Shown here piece by piece: positions 1-6,000 of a DNA stretch of 7,198 nucleotides; position 1 is the first letter of the stretch; each line of letters begins with the position of its first letter. A model generated the notes under the pieces. It made no database searches. It saw only the letters and a program-made list of their open reading frames with translations, and was not told the origin of the DNA. Origin of the DNA: an uncultured Spartobacteria bacterium (lineage in GTDB: Bacteria; Verrucomicrobiota; Verrucomicrobiia; Chthoniobacterales; JAATET01); NCBI GenBank assembly GCA_937901895.1, contig CALGTD010000160.1:1-7198 (forward strand), written 5' to 3'. Both the position numbers and the translations under genes were made by a program.

Positions 1-210
1 TACCGGCCGAGCTCGTATTACCCTCCCCAGCCGGCCCAGCCACAACCCGCCGGCATGCAGATCATCGGTTACACGGAAAACGGGTATCCGATTTACAGGC
101 AGGCTCCTCAGGCGCGGGCGACGTATGGAACGCCGGTGAGTGCAAGGTATCCTGACACATGGTATCTCGCACACATGGGAGCGCGGCCTCGTGGAGCGAC
201 CGTTCCGTGA
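1..210 (+). CDS. C-terminal fragment of a Pro/Gln/Tyr-rich protein (5' end outside window)
   Basis: Frame 1 is open from the first base to a TGA at 208-210, giving 69 residues with no start codon needed inside the window. The first 20 residues are low-complexity and rich in Pro, Gln and Tyr (YYPPQPAQPQPAG), followed by GYTENGYPIYRQAPQA and a tail ending RGATVP. This looks like the flexible C-terminal end of a longer protein. No catalytic motif or membrane segment is visible, and I do not recognise the family. The open frame and biased composition support coding, but without the 5' part the function cannot be assigned. The same frame stays open after the TGA up to the ATG at 280 but has no usable start there, so I treat the downstream gene as separate. 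Confidence 0.55.
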   Translation, partial: YRPSSYYPPQPAQPQPAGMQIIGYTENGYPIYRQAPQARATYGTPVSARYPDTWYLAHMGARPRGATVP

Positions 211-245
211 CCACCATTCTTCGCCCGGAGGATTACTGAGGCGTA

Positions 246-271
246 TTTTCATTCGCAATTTTCATTCGCAA
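246..271. repeat. Perfect 13-bp tandem duplication in the leader of the 280 gene
   Basis: TTTTCATTCGCAA occurs at 246-258 and again, with no mismatch and no gap, at 259-271. The second copy ends 8 bases before the ATG at 280. It could be a replication-slippage duplication or a pair of protein-binding half-sites. The sequence does not decide between these. Confidence 0.8.
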
Positions 272-279
272 CCAAGGTT

Positions 280-612
280 ATGAGTTACTGCCGTTTCTCC
301 ACTAAAGACTGCGACCTCTATTGTTACGAGGATGTTAGCGGCGGGTTCACCACGCACGTCGCTGCGCGTCGGGAGCGCCCGGAGGTCAAAGACCCGAAGT
401 TTCCGGCTACCGGAGGTAGAGCAGCGATCATCCGGTGGCTTCGCGAGGTTGAAGACAACCGGGTTCAGATCGGCCTGCCTTACGATGGCCAGTCTTTCAA
501 CGACCCTGACCTTCCGTCTTTCCTCGCACGGGTGAAGCACCTGAAAGCCGTTGGCTACCGTGTTCCGGACCGGGTGATTCGCAATATCGAGGAGGAGATC
601 GCCAAAAAGTGA
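280..612 (+). CDS. MSYCR-type small mobile-element protein, 110 aa
   Basis: The N-terminus reads MSYCRFSTKDCDLYCYEDV and then GGFTTHVA. I recognise this pattern (MSYCR-W/F-S, an aromatic-rich D-x-Y-x-Y stretch, then GG-W/F-x-T-H-V-A) from small proteins of unknown function that recur in phages and plasmids. Cysteines sit at residues 4, 11 and 15. The C-terminal half is charged and probably helical (FLARVKHLKAV to RNIEEEIAKK). The ATG at 280 is the natural start because it begins the conserved N-terminus. The only upstream purine stretch, AAGG at 274-277, is too close to be a normal ribosome binding site. The gene ends 6 bases before the next ATG, so co-transcription with 619-1020 and 1017-1283 is likely. 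The molecular role is unknown; the family resemblance comes from memory of the pattern, not from a search. Confidence 0.85.
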   Translation: MSYCRFSTKDCDLYCYEDVSGGFTTHVAARRERPEVKDPKFPATGGRAAIIRWLREVEDNRVQIGLPYDGQSFNDPDLPSFLARVKHLKAVGYRVPDRVIRNIEEEIAKK

Positions 613-617
613 CTCAC
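601..617. repeat. Gene-boundary repeat, copy 1 (GCCAAAAAGTGACTCAC)
   Basis: This segment spans the last codons and stop of the 280 gene (GCC AAA AAG TGA) and runs to one base before the ATG at 619. It recurs at 976-991 as GCCAAAAGTGACTCAC, identical except for one fewer A. The core GTGACTCAC (609-617) is an odd-length palindrome, GTGA-C-TCAC. A related longer form, AAAAGTGAGAAAACTCAC, lies at 1396-1413. Confidence 0.7.
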
Positions 618-618
618 G

Positions 619-1020
619 ATGACCGCGCAAAACGACACTGAAAACACGAAGGGCTCCAACGCGGTCAGCGTTGAGCCCACTGCCTTGTTGGGCTGTCCGA
701 TGTCAAGCAAGGAAATCTATTATAAAATTTACGGCAATCCCGAAGCGTGGGAGCGCGAATGGCTTGCCGGCAATACAGAATGGTGGCCGGATACAATCGA
801 CCTTCCGGGTGACGCCGAGCAAATAATCCGGTCTGGGTGTCCATCGTCGCCAATGCCGAGAAAGGCGCAGGAGCGTATCCAGAAACTCCGCGACGCTGGC
901 GAAACCTACGTCACACATGTATCACCCGGAGTTCATGCCTACCGCATCGGGTTCGCCTCTGAATATCTGACGAACGCCAAAAGTGACTCACAGAGTCCCG
1001 AAAATTATACACAAGAATGA
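619..1020 (+). CDS. Hypothetical protein, 133 aa; C-terminus possibly extended by a lost A
   Basis: I do not recognise this protein. It starts with a polar, probably disordered stretch of about 25 residues. A Trp/Tyr-rich core follows (KEIYYKIYGNPEAWEREWLAG, then EWWPDTIDLPG) and a helical segment PRKAQERIQKLRDAG, then YVTHVSPGVHAYRIG. It looks like a soluble cytoplasmic protein; no signal peptide or membrane segment is seen. The ATG at 619 has no Shine-Dalgarno sequence. An internal ATG at 700 (residue 28) would start directly at the ordered core and is a fair alternative. The last codons include GCC AAA AGT GAC (976-987), which matches the end of the upstream gene (GCC AAA AAG TGA) minus one A. 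With that A, the protein would stop as AKK after 122 residues. The stop overlaps the next start as ATGA, suggesting translational coupling. Confidence 0.75.
   Translation: MTAQNDTENTKGSNAVSVEPTALLGCPMSSKEIYYKIYGNPEAWEREWLAGNTEWWPDTIDLPGDAEQIIRSGCPSSPMPRKAQERIQKLRDAGETYVTHVSPGVHAYRIGFASEYLTNAKSDSQSPENYTQE
976..991. repeat. Gene-boundary repeat, copy 2 (GCCAAAAGTGACTCAC)
   Basis: This is the second copy of the 601-617 segment, one A shorter, and is now inside the reading frame of the 619 gene. It is followed at 996-1005 by TCCCGAAAAT, a ten-base string that also occurs at 1386-1395 next to the third, longer variant of the boundary repeat. Confidence 0.65.
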
Positions 1021-1283
1021 ATAAGCTGATCCCAAAACCGGATGGCACCATCGAGTTCGGCATGTCCGGATGCTGCTGTCCTCCGGGAGAGGGCGACCGC
1101 CCCGGCTGGCATACCAACGCCTGCACGGATTGGGTTCGCGTTAACTCCGGCAAGTGGATTCGGCTGGACGGTTTCGATCGGACACACCGTCGCCAGGATA
1201 TTTACGCGCTGGCAGAAGCCGCGGATACGGTTTCGGAGTTTGTGCTGGCGCTACCGGAACTCTTTTTCACCAAGACAACATGA
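1017..1283 (+). CDS. Hypothetical protein with a Cys triplet, 88 aa
   Basis: This is an unrecognised small soluble protein. Residues 19-21 are three consecutive cysteines (GCCCPP), followed by H32 and C36 in PGWHTNAC. The CCC...H...C arrangement could bind a metal ion, but it does not match a zinc-finger spacing that I can name. The middle is Trp/Arg-rich (TDWVRVNSGKWIRLDGFDR) and the C-terminus is more hydrophobic (VSEFVLALPELFF), too short and too interrupted for a confident membrane helix. The ATG lies in an ATGA overlap with the stop of the upstream gene, and there is no ribosome binding site of its own beyond a weak AAGA. Expression by coupling to the 619 gene is the simplest reading. 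It ends the first compact cluster. Confidence 0.72.
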   Translation: MNKLIPKPDGTIEFGMSGCCCPPGEGDRPGWHTNACTDWVRVNSGKWIRLDGFDRTHRRQDIYALAEAADTVSEFVLALPELFFTKTT

Positions 1284-1304
1284 TTCTGCCCGTTATTGGA
1301 CATT

Positions 1305-1397
1305 ATGACTAATACAGACTCACATATCGCAGAGAGCGCGGCTGGGGATTCGCCTCAGCGACTGGTTCGATCCGCGCTCCCCGACTCCCGAAAATAA
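1305..1397 (+). CDS. Possible 30-aa small frame in the 1284-1471 gap
   Basis: An ATG at 1305 opens 30 codons ending at TAA 1395-1397. The peptide is polar (begins MTNTDSHIAE, ends ALPDSRK) and matches nothing I know. Arguments for coding: it lies 21 bases after the previous stop, and its stop falls at the boundary motif as at the end of the 280 gene. Arguments against: it is very short, has no ribosome binding site, and shows no clear codon bias. It could also be the remnant of a longer gene that lost its middle. The rest of the 1284-1471 gap holds only the inverted repeat at 1399-1414 and an A/C-rich stretch. Confidence 0.25.
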   Translation: MTNTDSHIAESAAGDSPQRLVRSALPDSRK

Positions 1398-1398
1398 A

Positions 1399-1414
1399 AG
1401 TGAGAAAACTCACT
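1399..1414. promoter_or_regulatory. Inverted repeat AGTGAG-AAAA-CTCACT (GTGAG-N4-CTCAC, copy 1)
   Basis: This is a perfect 6-bp inverted repeat around AAAA, 57 bases before the ATG at 1472. The core GTGAG-N4-CTCAC recurs with the same spacing at 2067-2080, upstream of another gene. There is no T-run after it, so it does not look like an intrinsic terminator. A dyad of this size upstream of genes is typical of a dimeric repressor operator. That role is inferred. Confidence 0.5.
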
Positions 1415-1471
1415 AACACCACACCACCAACCCGACCGGCGCCAGGTCGTTAAAGTCGGAAAATCCAGACC

Positions 1472-2005
1472 ATGAAACGCCTCCCCACTCAGGACGACAT
1501 GCACCGCCGCGCTCGCGGCGAGACCTACTTCCACTTCGCCTATACCGGCACCATCGTCCGCTCGCGCGCGGGATGGACCCTGCGCTCCCTCGGCGACCAT
1601 CTCTTTGTCGGCGACGGCGAGGAGGGAAAAGTGCGGCTCTTCCACGACGCCACAGGCGAACAAATGATGTTGGCCGAATGGCTCGCCGGCCGTCGCTTCA
1701 CCGAGTTCGACCCTGTTGAGATCTTCGGCACCGCCAAGCCCGCCGGCGCGACAATCGCCGAATGGCTTCGCAGCCTCGAGGGCGACCCTCTGTTTTTCCC
1801 CGCCATGGCGTGGGTCAAGAAGACGGTCCCGCTCGACGTCCTGCTCGGCATCCTGCCATCCAGCCCCGCCCGCACCATCGACCCGGCCACCGGCTGGCAC
1901 TGGTCCAGCGAAATGCAGGCGGCGGGCAACCCGAGTTACTACGCCTCGCAGGCCGAGTTTCGCCACCGCCTCCGGAACCCCGCCGACACCCAAGCCTCAA
2001 TCTAA
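1472..2005 (+). CDS. Hypothetical protein, 177 aa
   Basis: I do not recognise this protein. It is soluble, with Trp/Phe-rich stretches: GETYFHFAYTGTIVRSRAGW near residues 16-35, a beta-rich middle (DHLFVGDGEEGKVRLFHDA), MLAEWLAGRRF and IAEWLRSLEG as likely helices, and DPATGWHWSSEMQ near the C-terminus. No catalytic motif is evident. The ATG at 1472 has only a distant GGA as a possible ribosome binding site. Coding is supported by strong codon bias: 17 of the first 20 codons end in G or C, against 12 of 20 in the 280 gene and 11 of 20 in the 6183 gene. It therefore resembles the 2129 gene (15 of 20) more than its upstream neighbours. It stands alone between two gaps that each carry the GTGAG-N4-CTCAC motif, so it may be its own transcription unit. 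Confidence 0.78.
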   Translation: MKRLPTQDDMHRRARGETYFHFAYTGTIVRSRAGWTLRSLGDHLFVGDGEEGKVRLFHDATGEQMMLAEWLAGRRFTEFDPVEIFGTAKPAGATIAEWLRSLEGDPLFFPAMAWVKKTVPLDVLLGILPSSPARTIDPATGWHWSSEMQAAGNPSYYASQAEFRHRLRNPADTQASI

Positions 2006-2065
2006 GTCTAGCAATGAATCGCAAGCTCCCCACCACCAAACAGCGGTCCTAAAGCTTACGCGTCA

Positions 2066-2081
2066 TGTGAGATTCCTCACA
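2066..2081. promoter_or_regulatory. Inverted repeat TGTGAG-ATTC-CTCACA (GTGAG-N4-CTCAC, copy 2)
   Basis: This is a perfect 6-bp inverted repeat with a 4-base spacer, 47 bases before the ATG at 2129. It shares the GTGAG-N4-CTCAC core and spacing with 1400-1413 while the spacers differ (AAAA and ATTC). That pattern is expected of a protein-binding dyad and argues against a copied block. No T-run follows. Confidence 0.5.
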
Positions 2082-2090
2082 CTCCATCAC

Positions 2091-2114
2091 ATCGGCAGCA
2101 ATGAGGCTGCCGAT
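2091..2114. promoter_or_regulatory. 9-bp hairpin directly upstream of the 2129 gene
   Basis: ATCGGCAGC (2091-2099) and GCTGCCGAT (2106-2114) are exact reverse complements around the loop AATGAG. The plus-strand sequence after it is A-rich (AAACAAAAATCAAA) up to the ATG at 2129, and no T-run follows it in either direction, so it is not a canonical terminator. It could be a 5'-UTR stem that holds the A-rich leader single-stranded for ribosome entry, an mRNA-stabilising structure, or an operator. Confidence 0.6.
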
Positions 2115-2128
2115 AAACAAAAATCAAA

Positions 2129-2431
2129 ATGAACACCTCCGAAATCATCACTCGCTCCATCTCGAAAATCCGCGAAGGGGAAGGCGCGCCAGCAATCACC
2201 GTCGTCACTGCGGAAGCCGGCGCTGGCTGGTATGAGGTCGCGGTGGTCGATACCTACAGCGACCACCACCACGAAATCTCGCGCATCGTCAAGGTCCTGC
2301 CTGACTCCCTGACGGACATCGGCATGCATGCTGAGGCCGCCGCGCAAGAGCTGGCCAACAAGCACGGAGTGCGCGGCCCCATCGCCCTCGCCAAGATGCG
2401 GGAGGCCGACGACGAGGCCGCGGCGTATTGA
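2129..2431 (+). CDS. Hypothetical protein, 100 aa
   Basis: An unrecognised, acidic, soluble small protein. It begins with a likely helix (SEIITRSISKIREGEG) and continues with alternating hydrophobic stretches suggestive of beta strands (AITVVTAEAGAGWYEVAVVDTY). A His-rich turn, DHHHEIS, follows around residues 45-51, and a helical C-terminal half runs to an acidic end (MREADDEAAAY). The HHH triplet might bind metal but has no recognised context. The ATG at 2129 has no Shine-Dalgarno sequence; it follows an A-rich leader and the 9-bp hairpin. The next gene starts one base after the TGA, so the two are almost certainly co-transcribed. Codon third positions are GC-rich, as in the 1472 gene. Confidence 0.75.
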   Translation: MNTSEIITRSISKIREGEGAPAITVVTAEAGAGWYEVAVVDTYSDHHHEISRIVKVLPDSLTDIGMHAEAAAQELANKHGVRGPIALAKMREADDEAAAY

Positions 2432-2432
2432 C

Positions 2433-2669
2433 ATGAGCCCCGACCAATACCGCAAGCATCGCGAACAAATGAAAACCAAAATGCCATTCCCCGCTGAAAT
2501 CGTGATACGAAAAAACACCGCCGGCTACGAGGCTGGATTCGCCAGCAAGACCACCGGCACCAGCGCCGCGTCTTTCTCAGTAACCGCGCCGGCTTTCCGT
2601 ATCTCCAGGCATGGACCCGAGAACCTTCCGCCAATACATCCGCAAGCTCCGCTTTGTGCCGACGGATAA
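2433..2669 (+). CDS. Hypothetical basic small protein, 78 aa, overlapping the next gene
   Basis: The ATG at 2433 sits one base after the stop of the 2129 gene. The protein starts with a basic segment (MSPDQYRKHREQMKTKMP) and continues with a strand-like part (AEIVIRKNTAGYEAGF) and a Ser/Thr/Ala-rich part; the last 20 residues are Pro-rich. I do not recognise it. Coding is supported by the C-rich third positions of roughly the first 60 codons and by the close spacing. The bias fades in the final 59 bases, where the frame overlaps the start of the 2611 gene in another frame. The functional protein may therefore have been shorter, or the overlap may have formed when the two genes were joined. 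Confidence 0.6.
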   Translation: MSPDQYRKHREQMKTKMPFPAEIVIRKNTAGYEAGFASKTTGTSAASFSVTAPAFRISRHGPENLPPIHPQAPLCADG

Positions 2670-2955
2670 ACACGTCGACGTTGAAATTGATGCGGCTCCC
2701 AGCACCGCGCATCTCCGCCAGCCCGACAACTTCTCGCTCTTTACGCGGATTGAGAAGAACGCGGATGATGAGGCGATTCGAGAAAAACTGGAGTCGATCG
2801 CCGTTGTCTTCGCCCTCGGCACGTTCTACCGGCGCACGCAATACATCACTGGCGAGATTGCCTATCAGTGGATAGCGCGGGCGCTGAAACGCGACCTCGG
2901 AATCACGGCACTTCCCTGTCGCAAGCATAAGGTCAACCGCCGGAAGCTCGCATAG
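2611..2955 (+). CDS. Hypothetical protein, 114 aa
   Basis: An unrecognised soluble protein: a basic N-terminus (MDPRTFRQYIRKLRFVP), a polar middle, then a helical region with EIAYQWIARALKRDLGI and a basic C-terminus (CRKHKVNRRKLA). The basic ends would suit nucleic-acid binding, but no helix-turn-helix or other named fold can be claimed. The ATG at 2611 lies inside the 2433 gene, giving a 59-base overlap, and has only a weak AGG upstream. A GTG at 2656 is an alternative start that would reduce the overlap to 14 bases. It is the last gene of its unit: its TAG at 2953-2955 is followed 25 bases later by a strong intrinsic terminator. Confidence 0.72.
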   Translation: MDPRTFRQYIRKLRFVPTDKHVDVEIDAAPSTAHLRQPDNFSLFTRIEKNADDEAIREKLESIAVVFALGTFYRRTQYITGEIAYQWIARALKRDLGITALPCRKHKVNRRKLA

Positions 2956-2980
2956 TCGCCGGCCCGTCATGATCGTTTGA

Positions 2981-3012
2981 GGGTGTGGCCCACGGTGGCC
3001 ACACCCTTTTTT
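2981..3012 (+). terminator. Intrinsic (Rho-independent) terminator
   Basis: GGGTGTGGCC (2981-2990) and GGCCACACCC (2997-3006) form a perfect, GC-rich 10-bp stem with the 6-base loop CACGGT. Six T follow directly (3007-3012), then CTTT. It lies just after the stop of the 2611 gene and ends that unit. It also means the downstream large gene needs its own promoter or regulated read-through. The reverse strand has no matching T-run, so it works in the plus direction. Confidence 0.92.
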
Positions 3013-3063
3013 CTTTCGGCTCGCCACAGCGTCACCCAGCGAGGAGTTCTTGTATCTCCGGTT

Positions 3064-6000
3064 GTGCGATACCAACCGACCAACGATCCCGTCCCACACG
3101 AGAAGCGTGCCCTTGTGAATACAGGCATCCTTCGGCTGATCCGCGCCGGCGAGAATCCGTCGAGGCAGGACGTTTTCAATGCGTTCACTGGGCGTGGAGG
3201 TCTTCACGGCTTGGATTACAAGGAGTTCGCAAACCGTTACGAATACTCGTCGGCGAAACAGGAGTGGGAACAGGGACAGTTTTTCACGCCGGATTGGATT
3301 TGCCGGTTGGCAACGAGCGTCCTTGAGATCACGGATACGTCGAGCGTCTGCGATCCGACTTGCGGGCACGGCGCATGGTTCAACCACATTCCGGATGGTG
3401 CGTTGATGCTCGGAAATGAGATCGACGCGGATGCGGCAGAAGTCGCGAAGTTCCTTTATCCGACCGCGATGATTTCTACGGATGACATTCGCACCTACAC
3501 GCCGGCACCCGTCACTCACATCCTTGGCAATCCCCCGTTTGGCTTGCGCTGGTTGGCACCGGGATGCCCGATGGCCAACGATAAGGGCGAGGCCCGCAGC
3601 GAAGATGTCTTCCTCTGGTTTGTCGCGAACCATCTCCGGATGGGCGGACTCGCAGCCGTCGTTGTTCCCTCTGGCTGGCTGACCGACGAGCTGACCGATG
3701 CGAAGGCGATTGAGTTTTTTCGCAAACGCTTCGTCATGCTCGGTCAGGTGGACCTGCCCGAGGATGCGTTTGTTCGTTACGGATGCAAGTGCGTGTCCGC
3801 GAAACTCGTCATCTTTGGAACGCTCAACATCACCTTCACGAAGGAACAATTTCCTCGCGTTGATGGCCGTCACTGGAGCGCGACCACTCCGGTTGAGTCA
3901 ATGGACATTACGGCTATTGCGAAGGAAGTTTCCTGCTACCTCCGGGCAACGGCGTCTTTGCGCTCGCCGCTGAGCGTAGAGCAATCCATGTCCCGGATGT
4001 CGGAAAGCCCGTCCCTTGATTACATGTTCAAGAAGTATCACTACCAACTGAAGTTGCGTGATCCGGACGCGGCGGCGGCGCAGGCAAACCGTTGGGTTGT
4101 AGCCCACCTGCCCAAGCCTGCCGGTATGAAGTTCGAGGAGTGGGAACGAACCCGGCTGAAGCCGGAAACCGTCGTCAATGAAACGCGCCGGCTCGTGAAG
4201 CGGCAACACATCGTTCCACGCCGCCTTGTCCGGCTCTGCAAAGGCAATGGCAGCATTTTCCTTCGCAGCTATTCGCCCGCAGCGGCCGCGGCGCTCCGGT
4301 CCCAGGAATCGTTTTGGGAAAACATCGAGCTTTGCCGGGGCGGCAGAATCGACCTGAGCACTCTCGAAGAGAACCTTCAGGGTCTTAACTCCCGCGAGAC
4401 GGCTGAGCCGATCGCGTTCGAGACGTTCAATTTCGACAAGGTTGTCCGCAGGATTCGACGGCGATTCAATACATGGCTCACCCCGGTCGAAGAGTCCGAT
4501 TCGCCCGCCATGCGTGAGCTTGTCGAAGCAGAATTTGAAACGGTGAACAAGTGCGGGCAGTTCCGCCGTGAAGAGTTGCAGCTTCGCGAGATCGCCCGAG
4601 TTCTCCCAAAAACCGGGGCGCTGTTGAATTGGGAAATGGGCTGTGGAAAAACCCTCGGCTCCATCCTTTGGGCACGCTGCCAGAAGCGACTTCTCGCAGA
4701 ACGTCGCGCCCGCCACGGGTCCACCCTCATCATCTCATCCGCGCTCTCGATTTCAATGAACTGGACCGGCGCGTTGAAGCAGATGGGTCTCGATGCCGCT
4801 GTCATCACCCGCGCGGATCAACTTGATGGGCCGCTGCCAGAATTCGTCCTTGTCACACATACAACGCTCCAGAAGCTGAAGCGGCAGCTTCGTGCCGCCG
4901 GCAAGACGAAGCGGATCACACAGTTGATTGTTGATGAATCCGACGAGTTAGGAAACCGCCAGGCGGCCCGCACGCGCTCTGGTTTGTTCGTATCGCGCTC
5001 GATCTTGAAACGGCTAATCGCAACCGGCACCCCGGCGCGAAACTCGGCATCCGAGCTGTTCACCCAGCTTGACCTGCTTTTCGCTGGCAGCCCGGCATTT
5101 CATTGCGTCGGCAAGACCCGCGTCGTCTGGAATGCTGACCTGAAGGACGTTGTTGAAGAACCGAACACTTTTTACGGCGAGCGATACGAGAGCTTTCGAG
5201 GAATTGTTGAGTTTCGCCGGGCTCATGCCCCATACAAGCCCACTGTCCTCGGCGTTCAGCGATCATTGCCAACAGTTCCCAACGCAGCCGCATTGTCGGA
5301 CTTCCTAAAGTGCGTCCGTAGCCGTCTTCGCCTTTCCGATCTTCGCGGATCGAATCCGCTCCACATTTCCACCACGGCGCTGCCGATGCGCCCGATGCAT
5401 TTTGCGGTCTATGATGCGATCGCAGAGCACGTTCGAGGCATCATTCGCGCAGAACTGGCAGATGATTCCCGGAAGACTTCCCTTCTCGCCATCGCCCAAC
5501 AGATCCGCGTCCTACAGCAGGCGTGCTCTGATCCGGAAACACACGCCCCAGGATTTCCGCTGGATGAATCCTCCAAGCGTCAGCACATCCTTTCCCGCGT
5601 TCGCAACAGCACAGCGAGTCACATTGCCGTTGGAACGATTTGGAAAATCAGTGCGGAAAACATCTCCGACTTCCTGAAGAGCAAAGGCGCCGGGCGAGAG
5701 GTCTTTTATTTCAATGGAGAAGCGTCGTTTCCGACACGCCGCAAGTTGCTGAGTGATTTCATGCGCTGCCCTCGCGCAGTGATCGTCACCACCCAGCAGT
5801 CGCTTCGCAGTTCCGTCAATGTTCCGTGCGTGTCCGAGGTGATTGCAGAGGCGTTGCCGTGGAACTTCCCATCGCTGGAACAATGGGCGCGACGTTTCGT
5901 GCGTTACGACAGCACACACAGCAGCGTGAATCTCGAAATCCTCGCGTGTCAGAACACCATCGAGGAGCAAATCCTTGGGCTTCTCCTTCGCAAGGCGAAC

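Noticed and set aside
227..283. GGAGG (227-231) followed by a CTG-initiated 15-codon leader frame ending in ATGA at the 280 gene
   Set aside because: CTG starts are rare, the spacing is only 4 bases, and most of the peptide is encoded by the 13-bp tandem repeat. Too weak to annotate.
1411..1455. CACTAAC and GTTAAAG as an integron attC site
   Set aside because: Each misses the consensus (RYYYAAC, GTTRRRY) at one end base, the two are not complementary to each other, and no integrase is present.
1355..1993. A 212-codon minus-strand frame opposite the 1472 gene
   Set aside because: Gly/Ala/Arg-rich translation typical of a shadow of a gene with GC-rich third positions; no start signal or motif.
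2019..2927. CGCAAGC recurring several times between 2019 and 2927
   Set aside because: Mostly explained by Arg-Lys codon pairs (CGC AAG) in basic N- and C-termini; no regular spacing or shared flanks.
2977..3063. TTG 2977 as the start of the large gene
   Set aside because: The codon abuts the terminator stem, and the first 11 codons encode the hairpin and T-run. It has no ribosome binding site, so a later GTG is more credible.
2254..3873. A 539-codon open frame on the minus strand
   Set aside because: It lies antisense to several well-supported plus-strand genes, including the methyltransferase motifs, and crosses the intrinsic terminator. Its translation has no recognisable motif. Long antisense frames are common opposite GC-rich genes.
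3898..4716. A 272-codon minus-strand frame inside the methyltransferase-helicase gene
   Set aside because: Entirely antisense to coding sequence with clear helicase motifs; no independent support.
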